Shown here one piece after another: positions 53,301-64,000 of a DNA stretch of 64,000 nt (position 1 is its first letter; every line of letters starts with the position of its first letter). Both the position numbers and the translations under genes were made by a program. Source of the stretch: Mucidula mucida. Taxonomy: Eukaryota; Basidiomycota; Agaricomycetes; Agaricales; Physalacriaceae. Location: NCBI GenBank assembly GCA_015501055.1, contig JADNYV010000042.1, positions 204,288 through 268,287 on the forward strand. The letters run 5' to 3'. The notes under the pieces were generated by a model. The model saw nothing but the letters and a program-made list of their open reading frames with translations, did not search any database and was not told the origin of the DNA.

Positions 53301-55101
53301 TATGGCTCACTTTGAACGGCCACTGAAAACGTGTTTTTTTGTTTACTCGCGCAACGACGCGTCTGTACGCGTATTGTGTTGTTCAGAGAGCCCGATTGGC
53401 GTCGTGGCGTGTCATCTATAAATTTCTACCCTCCGGTAATAACCTCTCTTTGGATCAGGTTCTGGGCGAAACGTTTCCCTCGCTTCCTTCAGTGCTGTCT
53501 ACGATGGAAACCTGACAGCTTTTCATAGAAAGTATGTTGACTCCACTGGTCGATGAGATATTCTTTCTGATGATTCCGTGTCCCAGACGACACCCACAGT
53601 CTACGAGGCGATTCCTGGCAGGAAGCCGCCTCTAACCGCTTGAAGCCTGCTGTGGACTAAGTGCCAAAAGGTCTCGACTGTTGCCAATGCTATAGAAACA
53701 CCCGAATTTAGTAACAGAGGTGCGTCTAGAGTTTCGATTCTATGTTTGCCGCGTCACAGACTGCAAAGAAGGATTGAGTTCGCAGGCTGAAAGGCGATCA
53801 TCGCTTACCTTTATCAGGCTACGACCTCTCGGTAAACCCCCAAGAATCTCGCTTCAACATCTTTGCGTTCAGGCAGGGCGCAGAGCATAGTACGCAAAAA
53901 CAGTCTGATTGCGCCACTCTGTTCTATCAGTCCATCAAGCTTCGTCAACACTCGTATTACGGAGGGTAAAATTATGGGGATGGCGTCACAAGTATTTCCG
54001 AGCGCTCTGTTGACCATCTTCCTAATGAAGTTTAACTCAAAGCAGCTGGTGCACTTCTTCCATAAATCAGTCTACTTGTTCCCACCGCGCTGAGACTATT
54101 CATGATTCTATGATCAGATGGGGTGCAAATGTACTACTACCATCGTATCAGAATCATCATTTGGATTGCTGTGGTAGAACTCATTGGAGTCAAGTACGTA
54201 TACTTTTACTCTTTGAAATTGAATGCTTGCAACCCTACGCGCGCTAGTCTCAGGCTGTGAATCTGAATAGCAGACGTCTTCACCCGGTAGATACATTGTC
54301 AAGTCGAACCTGGTTCAGGCTGCTGACGGCTATACGGACTTTATTGTGGAGAACAGAATCGTTACGAAAGTAAATGCCTCCGATCTTGTCTGAGTGATAC
54401 TTGGACGAGGTACAGACATTATTAGACGCCAGGTATCCAATCGGACGCAGTTCAGAACTGCTTCAAGTTGGATAACACAATAGTAGCTCGAACTACTTGC
54501 GAGCGTAGTGGCATCAATTGAGTTAAGCTGATGAAGGAACGCTGATCGCTTCTGACCCTTCACCCACGCAGGCTTGACAATGCGTGGGAGATCAACCACG
54601 AATCATGATTTCCTCGTGAAGATCTGCGCCATGGGTGACAACGAACTGATTCATTATCACAGTCCTGCGCCGCCGAACTCGTGAGGGTGTCTAACCGTGC
54701 TACACCAGGCCAGTTGCGCCACGGATCTTCAAGACACGTTCCTTGATCATCACAGAATATGGTGTATTTGGGCGATATTGACTGATGCGAACTGACAAGA
54801 TTCCAGAACGCATACATTCTACTTCCCTCTGAGCGCGGAGGATGTTGTGCGCCATGAAACGCATTCGGTACCCACGATGAATTAATCGGCCATTCGCTTC
54901 CAGCGTCATCAGACAAGAGAACCAATCGGTTATACATTGAAGCCGCGTGTAGATTGGGCGCTCGCAGTGGGCGGTTAGATGAGAATCAAGAGTGGTATCA
55001 CGGGAAGGCAGTAATGTACACAGGCTTGTAAGGTGGTGTATTGATATCGATACAGCGAAACGGAGAATCATACTGAATGTCAGAACTGAGTTGTATCGAT
55101 A
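53301..55101. other. Gene-poor region
   Basis: Several minus-strand frames of 60-125 codons overlap (for example 54560-54937 and 54700-55071), without shared motifs, splice logic or family resemblance. I found no repeat ends. Confidence 0.35.
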
Positions 55102-55880
55102 TCACGGCATGCGTGTTCGTAAGTCGCTCTCTCGGGTGCGAGGACGAGGCGGCTGGTGATCAAACACCCGCGATTTGTACGGTTCATGGAATGAACGGCT
55201 TGACGAAGACGGACTCTGCGGGGATGCCGGAGGAGTAGATGATGAGTAGTGTTGTACGTGACGAGATGCACGATCACGACGGGAAGTGGGGTAGGGGGCA
55301 GGTGAGGAAGTGGAGGGGGGAGGAGGAACAGCGTCCTCTTCCGACTGGCCGGTTGATCCCGAGGTTGAATGATTCCTGTAGTGGCGTCGCATATTACTGT
55401 TCACATTGAACTCGCGACCACAGCCAGGGAAAGGACAACGGAAAGCTAGCCACAAATCAGACAAGGCCTCGGCGGTAAGGGAACAAGGCACTCACGTGTG
55501 GCACCAGTATGGGTGTTAATGTGGATTCTCAGGCTACTGGGACGGTTGAAGCGCTTGTTGCATGTAGTGCACAGATGCTTCTTAGAGCCGATATCATCTT
55601 CGCCGTCGCTCCCTTCAGATCCATCGCTTGAAGGCTTGGCATCGTTATCAGCCGCGGAGACGGGCGTCAACGTGGAAGCAGACGGGTCGGACCGCAAGAC
55701 ATTGTAGCTGCACTCGAGCTGCAGATAGGTGGGTGGTGCACTGCCCCGCACGCGCGCCTCTGGTGAGACGCGCATTAGATGTTCTAGGCGGCCATGAACA
55801 CCAGCAACGAAAGGAGAATGAGAGCAATACATACCAGGGAACATTTCGTGGATACTAGGGAGAGAGAAAACAGTAGCCAT
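55102..55880 (-). CDS. C2H2 zinc-finger protein
   Basis: It starts MATVFSLPSIHEMFPG at 55880. A likely intron (donor GTATGT after MFPG, acceptor CACCAG) skips to EARVRGSAPPTYLQLECSYN. Two adjacent C2H2 fingers follow, CTTCNKRFNRPSSLRIHINTH and, after a second intron removing a non-conserved stretch near 55491-55446, CPFPGCGREFNVNSNMRRHYRNH, with a TGAT/TGAx linker. The C-terminus is Ser/Pro/Arg-rich. A pair of fingers with CPFPGCGREFNVNSNMRRH is common in agaricomycete regulators. It is probably a nuclear DNA-binding protein with unknown targets. Confidence 0.85.
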
Positions 55881-58800
55881 GGTTGGTGAGAGCTGCGTGG
55901 ATCGCGGCTGTGAATGGCATATATATGCGCCGGCAAAACCCTAGATGGCCGGTGGGAGGATCGACGTCACCGTGCCTCGATGATTGTCAAGCGCGACGTT
56001 GGAGATGGATCTCTGAGCAAGCCACCGGATTTGCTCTGTTTCGATGGTCTTCGATGCCCATCGGATCCGCTGAACCCGAGGCCCTGCCCCATTCAGTTTC
56101 TTCGACGCCATGCCGGGAACACGCCTTTCCAAATTGATCCTGCCTGCTCCATAATTCCTTCTTGACCGAGCCGTGTAAATCTTCCCAGTCGGCCATCTTT
56201 AAGGTTCCAGGCTCGGGCGCGAATCCGAACGCAGAGTACCACCACGGATAAACGGGACCCGCGAGGATCCGGAAGAAATAATTGATGGCTCGAGTAAATC
56301 AGCTCCATGCACGAACCATGAATCGATCAGCTACCTGCGCCACGCTCATTCCCGCGGACTGGTGTGGCTGCAACGTTGGAGATGGCTACGATTAGTTCGA
56401 CTCTTCACTTTAGCTTTTACTGGAATACCTGTATTGAGGGATGGCTACCAGTGTATTGATGATCACACTGCGGGATAGAGTCATCAGTGCGCGATCTCAG
56501 CCTTCGGGAAGCTAACCGTCAGAAAACCCGATGTCTGTAGCAGGGGGAACTTGACCAGCCGATTATTGCAAGTTCTTGAATAACTAACAAAAGGACCCGC
56601 CCGAGTGCGAAGGATTGACGAGACATGACGGCTTGTCATCTCCTGGTCAGAAGTATCATATTGAGGCATGCATGTCAGCAGATGGGGTCTTGCGGCTTTG
56701 AATAGCTATCGACTACTAACACCGACAGGACTGTGAGCACACATGCCCAAGAGGGTAACGGGTTTCCCAAGAACTCACGCGTCTGAGTGCAGCTGGGACG
56801 CACTAAAGAGGTTTAGATCCAGGTAGGAACTTGCGCGAAGTTATCCTACTCCGCGGTCCAATAACCGATTCTCAAGAAAGGCTCGTCTGCGAATCTGGAC
56901 CGGTAGATCCAAGGAAAGCCTTTCTGCTCCCGCAAATCTGCCATGCTGCAGACTCGTGCAAATCGAAGTTGTCGAAGCGGTTAACAGTTGCAATGAAATG
57001 GACCTGGGCCTTGAGTCTTCAAGTGGATTGGCACTTACCCATTACCCATATTGCGACACCAACGTGTCGTAAGCTGTGTCAAGATGACAATCCAAGAAGC
57101 AACAGGACCGTTGCAACCTTCAACGTTTGAAGGTTGCCGGCGGCACACACGTGCCACATTCTCACCCTTTTTCCATTGCCCCTGCCTTTCATGGGGTACT
57201 GAGTTAAATTGCTTAGCGCATATATGTTGGTGGAAACAGAAGACAATACATGTTACTTATCCTGCGCAATCTTCTGTGCCGCAGTAAGCTCCCATATAAT
57301 CGCCGTTAGCGCGCTGACCTCAAATTCTTTACAGCACACTCAATACCAGACATGCCACAGTCGCCTGACAAGTGTCACCACTGGGAAATCAGTTTCTTTT
57401 GCTTCTAGGGATGTGAGGTAAAGTGAAAAAAAAAATCACAGACGTACGTACCCAATCAAATGCGAAAATAGTTGCAACGCTTTCAGCAATGATTGACATC
57501 GAATGGTGCGCCACTCCGACATTCGGCGAACATTCTCCGCGTCGTGACTGCACTATCTTTGATCTCTCTAGTCTTTCAAGGATTTTCAGTCCGCCAGTAA
57601 ATGCCAATCATCGGCGTACAGTGCAGGAGGTCATGGCCATATTCGGGCTTTCAATTCGGTGTTTGAAATGAGCCCAAACCTCGTCAACAAGTCGCAACAA
57701 CATACCACAAAAACCAACAACTTTCTCCTCGGCTACGCGTGGGGAAGATCCCGCGATGTGTGTGGCTTCTTGCAATCTTCCCGCTGTTCTGTAACTCCTG
57801 TCTGACTGAGTCCTCGCAGTGAAGGATATTGCATACTACAATTAGAAGGACACGCCGGCCGAGCCCTACCGCCTGTGCTTCGCGCATATGGATTCAATGC
57901 CTTGTTTACATATCTGATCGCCGCCACCGAACTTGATGGGTTCTTGAAAAGCCCGTTCAACGTTGACGTTGCCTTTCTCGATGTGCCGGTTGTTCGACTT
58001 CCAAACCCGTGGTACTATGGGCTGCACGGTAACGGGCAGGGGCGCGATTCCATCGTCGTGTGATTAGAGGGCAGCGATCCCTCAAGCTCGAGCGCTTGGG
58101 TTCCGGATCCACGCCTTATTCGAGGTTGACTAATAGTGCGCGTTTCCAGGTTGATGAATCTAGAGCGCATTGACTTCTCGCCGCAAGTGGGTATGAGAGG
58201 TGTTGCGCTCCAATCTGGCTCCAACATCTCAATGACACGAAACGCCGAGGAGGTTCACGTTGGATTGAGAAACCCTGTCGACCTGGAACTTCCATGAGCA
58301 GTCGGAACTTGGGTGCACGCGTAAAGTAAAAGCTTTGAGTCCGGTAAGGTGGCGAACATCTTGATGCTAAAGATATACCTCTACCTGACGGTACACACGC
58401 CGCCGGATTCAAGGAGGCTATTCTCGACTATCTTTGTGTATGCTGTACTGCATCTCCCGTGTCTTTCATTTCGACACTGGACATGTTATTACGACGTGTG
58501 TCTGCTCGGAACTGCCCTTCACCGACGCTCGTTCGAAAACTGATAGCCAAGTGCGAATCATTCACTACTTTAGGTAGCAAGTGTCTACTGTTAGAGGACA
58601 CCTGTACTCATTGCCTTTCTTTCTATAGTGCCTGTCAAAGGGGTCGAAGCCAGTTGTCTTCCACCCAGTTCCCATCCTGACCGCACTGTTATTAATCTCG
58701 GTAAGTCGTGATACACTGGATTCGAGCTGGTAGCTAAGTGTAATGCTGCGAATGGCTTATAGTGCTTATTAACCCGCGATCCACTGTGTACAGCTTCACC

Positions 58801-61800
58801 TCACCGGAGGGTTCTCGACAGGATAGGCATAACGACCCGTTAGGAATGCCGCGATCCAACGTGTTTGACTGCCTTTCTTTGGTTGGCAAGACGTGTAGGA
58901 GAGGGCGAGATACTCTGTTCCTTATGTGAGCTGCTCATCTGTAACCCGGTAACGACGGACATTCACGAGACAGCTTGTCAAGTATGTCTTTTCTGATCTA
59001 CATATGCACATCTCTATGACCGTCGCAGCTTCTCTACTTCACAAGCGTACTATTAGTAGCTGTCGTGACAGCGAGGACACGGTCAAATGAGCCCACGAGC
59101 TAAATCAGTCGCTCCGGATGCAGGTGAAGGCCAAAAAGACACAGGCCGACAATCCTGACTGACCCCGAAGAACATGATGGGATTTGCGATGTCTCACGCA
59201 ATGTAGTACGCAAGTATCCTGTCACCGGAGAACCTATATGACGGTCGTATGGTGTGAAAGTAAGCGTCTTGTCCACTCTGGCGTCTATTTTGACGCTTTG
59301 CTTGTGAAGCTTTGTGATCACGCGATGGCCGTAGCTGACGCTGTGCCTTTGATCCCTCTTACTTGGATGACATGCGGACAATCACCTGTGAAGCCTGACA
59401 TTCTGACCCGCAACGTTAAGTAACTTCAATCATGACGACGTACGCACAATATTGAATACAGCAGCCACTGACAGTCCCGATTCAAACCAGGTATCTACCA
59501 CTCTAGTGGACGGTAAGATTTTACAGCATGATTCTCGCTTCTGAAGCTGCTTAGCAGCGTCTATCAGGTCATCGCAAAATGAAGCTGTAGATGAACGAGG
59601 AGAACGTCATTCGGAAACTTCCAGCGGTGAATAACGGCTTACAATGCGTTGTCTGTCGGCTCGACCAACGTTCAAGGAAGAGGACGTTCGCCGAGGTCAA
59701 GTCGAAGACGGACCTCTTTAGTGAATTGAGTTGATTCCCGGACAGGTCAAGGTAAACAACAATCGATTGATCAGGTAAGCCCCTTCATGGACTCATATGC
59801 TAAGGACCCCTCCGTTGCCTCCTCTGGCGCCAGTCCCAGTTACTGTTCTTGTCCCCATTGACGGAAGCAGGTATACGACGTATACCAAACTCGATAACGT
59901 TCTCAGTGATTTATCATCTCTTGTGATCATTGTCAATTGTTTCCTACGTGTTGATCATAAGCTTCGGCAGGCAACGTTTCTGGCATCTCTCAGTGTGGCG
60001 GTGCTTTCTTTAGGACGAGATCTCTGTGAAGACGTCTCTGCGCTGAGTCCTCTGAACCACATCCTCGAAGTGATTCCCCGCGTGTTTGGGTGTATCGTCT
60101 TCGCCTTTCGTCTTTCCGTTGCGATTGTTGCTGGGAATGCAGCGTCGTCGCAGTCATTACACGCGCGACTAGGCCATCGCGCGCGTGAAATCACCTCATC
60201 GCAACTTCTTGATAGCAAACACAGTCTATGTTGAGCATGTTCACCGATGTCTTCACCTAGCATACGAAGTCTGCCTAGAGCAACAACCTTCAGCGTCGAT
60301 GACAGAGTCCGTTATGATGGTAGTTGCGACTCGACGATGGTTGGGCTGTTGAATGCAGACACACCGGCTCCATGCAGACCCCACCTTACTTACCACTGAG
60401 GTGATATTGGCGCAGTAGACGTCGGTTTTCGACAATTGTTGATAGTAAATGGCTTCACCTCCGCGCTAGAGAAAAACATGCGCTGGGAATGCGGAATCAT
60501 GTTGACGGCATGATAGAAGAAGGTGTCGGACCAAAATCGCAGTATCTTCAATGCCATCGCATTGAGTATTTGTAGGTATATTTGGTAGAGTTCAGAGGAT
60601 ATGAAGGGATGTGACCACCATGGCATGACTGTGGCTCAGTGAAGGATGAAAGGCAATTGCCGCTGTGATTCGGAAGCCGAAACAGACCGTCACCACGCAG
60701 AACCAAACTTTCAAAGGTGGCGCATTTCGATCTCCCGTTGTAGTGAGAGGCATGCTCACACTTTGTAATTCCCTGCGATAAGTTCTTCCGAGGGCTCAAG
60801 AAGTTGAAGAAGCCATTCGTATCATGATTCCTAAACTATCTTCAAGTCCAGCGTTATCATCAGACTAGCGTCGTAAAGCGGGAGAACATCTGCATGCGGA
60901 GGCTTCCCGTCCAGCTGAACTGCGCTTTGTATGGGACACAAGCGAATTATGATCATGTCCTGCAGGCAGTACTATTCATGATATCTGTCAATCCAGATCA
61001 ATGTAATGTGGACAGCAGCGTCTATGGCATCCAGATATTGTCGCACCAGCAGAAGCAGCCCATTTCGTGAGATATTTGAAGGATTGCGGGTGATAAACAA
61101 AAAATTTGCACGATGTCGATGTCAGTAGGTCAGCGGGATGATCAACAGCATGGCATTCACACAAAGGACATATACAGTAGCATGGATGCTAGAAATGCGT
61201 CAAAAAATGAGCCAATGAAATGTAAACCAGACTCGCTTTCAGCGCGTCGTTAGGAATATGGGGTAAGATGTTGAATCAAAGTAAGGTCTCGCCGTTTCAA
61301 CGCTGCGACTGCATACTTGGGACGTGTGAGATCGGCGTTCGATTTTAGAACCGACTTGAAGAGGCAAAGACGAGGGGTACCCTTGGGTACTGGCAGGGTA
61401 CTGGGTACGTCGGATTTTCGTATCAGGTACGAGTACCATGATGATGCATAGGGGAGAGTAAGCCGTGTTTGCCTCCGTCAACAACCCGACGGCAAATGCA
61501 GATCCCGATGCGGTCGGAAAATACACAAGTGTTACTTACTTTGACACGAATTTGTTCTCCTCTCGAACACTCCTGACGCGACGGAGTGTTCAGAAAAGCT
61601 ACGGCTTAGCTGACGCCAGCACAGGTCTGCATGCTTTCACCCTTCATACGAGGCGCCACCAGAACTTCCAAGTCTTGCAGCCCTTCGCCTGCTGAGCTCA
61701 TCCGTAGGCGTCACAGCGGAAGACATGGAAATGAAAAGATGTAGATAGATGCGAAGCCCACCGCATTTAGAACTGACTCCTCCCGCTTTACCGAGGCAGC

Positions 61801-62022
61801 CCAGCGCCAACTCCATCTGCACACGCCGGACTTGGAACTGGTTGCTCACCCGATGACGGCTCGTGAATTTGGCTGATCACCATGAAGGATGCGCTCCGCG
61901 TTGACATCCGAGAGCCTGCATTTTAACGTCACCTAACCGGGATGGGCGTACGTCTCAACTAGGACCCTCACAGTACCTTGCAGCTCAAGGAGTACAACGA
62001 CACCACGCCCATCTAGAAACCG
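55881..62022. other. Long gene-poor region (6.1 kb)
   Basis: No recognisable protein family, RNA gene or terminal repeats were found. The longest frame (59797-60234 plus, 145 codons) has a Pro-rich start and a hydrophobic centre but no conserved motif or splicing partner. Many short frames overlap on both strands, which suggests decayed or non-coding DNA. Confidence 0.35.
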
Positions 62023-62040
62023 CCAATGGAGGGGTATAAA
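62023..62040 (+). promoter_or_regulatory. CCAAT and TATA boxes upstream of the 62.1-kb gene
   Basis: CCAAT at 62023-62027 and TATAAA at 62035-62040 lie 37-54 bp before the ATG at 62077. This is an unusually clear and compact core promoter for this window. Confidence 0.6.
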
Positions 62041-62076
62041 AGTGAAGCCTCGGCGTAAGTGCTCCGTGTTCAAACC

Positions 62077-63464
62077 ATGTTTCCTGTGGCTGATAGATCG
62101 CGTAGTTGCTACTCCACTACTCTCAAGTTTCTCAATGAACCGCTCAACGCGACCGACCTCTGCGACACCTTCAAAAAGCTGGCCCACCGACAGACCGCAG
62201 TTGTCCCCGCCCTCGCCAACGTCATGGAACAGATAGTTGCATTGGACCTACAGCGTGTAGCGCCCCCAATGCAGCCGACATGGTCTCGCTTACAGACGGT
62301 GTGTTCTTCCTTCCTGGTTGATTTTGAGAACGCGTGCACTTATTCTCTTCTAGGAATTCACCCAGATGCACGCAGTATGTCGCAACAATGCTGGATATCT
62401 ACATGGCCGTTTCAACAGTGCGTCGGCGTTTCGCGTCCTGGGTATTCAGCATGTTGACATCTAGTGTCAGTGTTCTCGGCTATGATTCTTCCCTATATGG
62501 CGAAAAATCTGACCAACGAGACGCCACACATGCGGCGGGAAAAGGCGCAAGTTCTCAATTCGTTTGTCGAGGTAACAATGAATGTCTCGCTGCTGGGTCA
62601 AACTCAGCCTTCATAGATCTCACTCTCGCATGCAGCGTATACTGCATCTTGCGTAGAGACGTTTCTCGACTCGGTCGGAGGACTAACTTCGTTCCACCAC
62701 GATATTGTCCAGTTGTCTTCCCAAAGAGTGTCTACCGGACATCAAGAAAGGCTAAACTTATGCTCCAAGTTTCAGCAACTTGTTGCTGTCACGAAAGAGT
62801 AAGGGTTATCCTACTGCGCTGACTCGGTCTCTGATAAAATCCTAAGGCTGTACCACGATGTAGGTCAACCGTCATCATAATTGTTCGGCGGCATCAGTAA
62901 ATGACTTAATCACGTTTTCAATCCAGGTTCGGCAGTCGAACGGCATAGTCGTATTCGTCTGTTCAACAACGCGTTTGCTCTCATCTTTCGGACATCGAAA
63001 GTCAAAATCGACTCTTCCGACTGCAAGTACCTTGTTCCATGCACAACGCTATCTAATATTCTGTTCAGGAGCCCGAAATATTTGAACGGTTTGACATAAT
63101 CTACAGCGAAGCTGTACATGCCAATTATGCTGCGCAGGTCTCGCAGCGACAAACAGATGCTCTAGCGGGTACGCGTGCCGCCATCTCCTCTTTTGCCTTC
63201 GACGTGTCAGCTCTGTTTAATCATGCCATGATATTCCTGACGAGCGCCTGGCTAGTCCTAGAAAACGACTGTAGTCAACTTGCAAGTTGGCTGCAGTCTG
63301 ACGATACAGTGAGTCCTTCTCTCATCTCAGGTCACGCTATTCAGATTCTTTAGGATGTACCTGCTTGTCTAGAGATGTACATGAATCATGGTCGAACTCT
63401 TTATGGACCAATCGTAACGGCTTTAGAAACGTACCTTGCCGAATGCAGTCATCCTTCTGGTTAG
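62077..63464 (+). CDS. Multi-exon, mostly helical hypothetical protein
   Basis: Exons can be chained by phase: 62077-62298 (MFPVADRSRSCYSTTLKFLN..., 74 codons), 62354-62417, 62465-62571 and 62617 to about 62801. A less certain middle follows, then an exon with RVCSHLSDIESQNRLFRLQ joined to EPEIFERFDIIYSEAVHANY, continuing ALFNHAMIFLTSAWLVLEND, and a last exon DVPACLEMYMNHGRTLYGPI ending at 63464. The predicted protein is dominated by long amphipathic helices with one more hydrophobic stretch near IFLTSAWLVL. I do not recognise a family. A helical-bundle fold with a hydrophobic hairpin is possible, but that is inference only. The gene has its own TATA and CCAAT boxes. Confidence 0.6.
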
Positions 63465-63503
63465 GGGGCTGAACTGGCCATGTATATCATATAGCATCCG
63501 TCT

Positions 63504-64000
63504 CTAAACCCATGGACTTTCCTTTTGTCTACTACGAACGAGCCTTGCCGCGAGGAAAAGGATACCCGCCACCACCATGGAGCTGCCCGCAAACACCGTC
63601 GGCCGCCACCAGATATACGAATCGGTTAAGAGTCCTCCAGCTATAGGTGTTCCTTGGGGTATGCGTCAGTTCGGCCGCGTATCCGTGCATGCATGACCCT
63701 ACCGATGAGACCCCCAACCCTTTGAAGTAAAAGTGATCAACAATGATACTAGCCACGCAGTTGAGCCTTCAGCTCACCAGTCACGGCGAAACCAATTCCC
63801 AGTCGTGCCCCAATTTCTGCATCTGTGCGAGCCAGTGATCCGATCATGGGTGCAAAGATGCCCATAACTAGAAGATGATCCGAGATGAAGTGGCGGCTAC
63901 TAGCTAGCGCGATAGAAACGTACAGGCACCCCCAAACAAACCATACAGGACCGCAAAAGTGACGTCGCTGCAGCGCCAAATATCGCCAGCGCAGAGAAAA
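63504..64000 (-). CDS. MFS transporter (monocarboxylate-transporter type), 3' part
   Basis: Read on the minus strand from the right edge, the exons give FSALAIFGAAATSLL, GIFAPMIGSLARTDAEIGAR, LGIGFAVTG joined over an intron to GVGGLIG, then TPIAGGLLTDSYIWWRPTVF and AGSSMVVAGILFLAARLVRS, ending KESPWV at 63504. The EIGxRxGIGFxVTG...GTPIAG block is the conserved TM10-11 region of fungal monocarboxylate-transporter-like MFS proteins. The N-terminal part lies outside the window, and the substrate cannot be inferred. Confidence 0.85.

Noticed and set aside
54100..54320. Possible tRNA-like sequence near 54240
   Set aside because: The T-loop-like and D-loop-like words do not fold into a cloverleaf on either strand.
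59797..60234. 145-codon frame as a gene
   Set aside because: No motif, no splice partner and no paralog in the window; it lies in a region full of overlapping short frames.
62077..63464. Assignment of the helical protein to a pore-forming toxin family
   Set aside because: Helical character and one hydrophobic stretch are too weak. No diagnostic motif is visible, so the gene is left as hypothetical.
1..64000. CRISPR arrays, operons with ribosome binding sites, riboswitches
   Set aside because: The DNA is eukaryotic with spliced genes; no regularly spaced short repeats were seen.

Overview
The window looks like a basidiomycete (Agaricomycete) genome segment. Protein-coding genes are split by many 40-65 nt GT-AG introns, with CTNA-type branch sites visible in several. 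The recognisable genes match mushroom-forming fungi: GMC oxidoreductase, GH28 pectinase, Zn2Cys6 regulators, and a basidiomycete-type hexokinase N-terminus. Single-copy housekeeping genes sit at intervals: branched-chain aminotransferase (3.2-4.6 kb), cyclophilin-40 (18-19.2 kb), hexokinase and mitochondrial ribosomal protein uL14 (27.8-30.6 kb), ATP synthase gamma and eIF2-beta (48-50.4 kb), a methyltransferase (52.3-53.3 kb) and an MFS transporter cut by the right edge. One intron-containing tRNA-Val(CAC) lies at 23.9 kb.

The striking content is a multicopy two-gene cassette that I do not recognise. Gene A (about 400 aa, 4 exons) and gene B (about 338 aa, 4 exons) are divergently transcribed from a shared intergenic region of about 300 bp. 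There are four A/B pairs, centred near 8.2, 13.6, 37.6 and 42.9 kb. There are also two solo B genes (4.7 and 24.4 kb) and two B remnants (6.3 and 39.4 kb). The shared promoter and the ends of the genes are nearly identical between copies, while the central coding segments differ strongly. A and B also share a motif with each other, which suggests they are distant paralogs.

Three of the four pairs sit in a duplicated array with copies of one secreted GMC oxidoreductase gene. On the left arm the order is A-B-GMC-A-B-GMC (6.6-15.4 kb). The right arm (39.7-47.4 kb) carries the same order inverted. All GMC copies appear broken, in complementary ways. A 255-bp TA-inserting MITE lies in one copy of the GMC-A spacer, and a paralogous empty site confirms its boundaries.

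Other layout: 0-4.6 kb holds a partial BCAT gene on the minus strand and a full BCAT gene on the plus strand, flanking a frameshifted TRM2 pseudogene. A pair of related Zn2Cys6 regulators in opposite orientation (19.4-22.1 and 30.9-33.7 kb) brackets the tRNA, a solo B gene, the GH28 gene, hexokinase and uL14m. The stretches 15.4-16.8, 22.1-23.9, 53.3-55.1 and 55.9-62.0 kb are gene-poor; I found nothing convincing there. Exon boundaries given here come from reading splice consensus and family conservation by eye, without alignment software.
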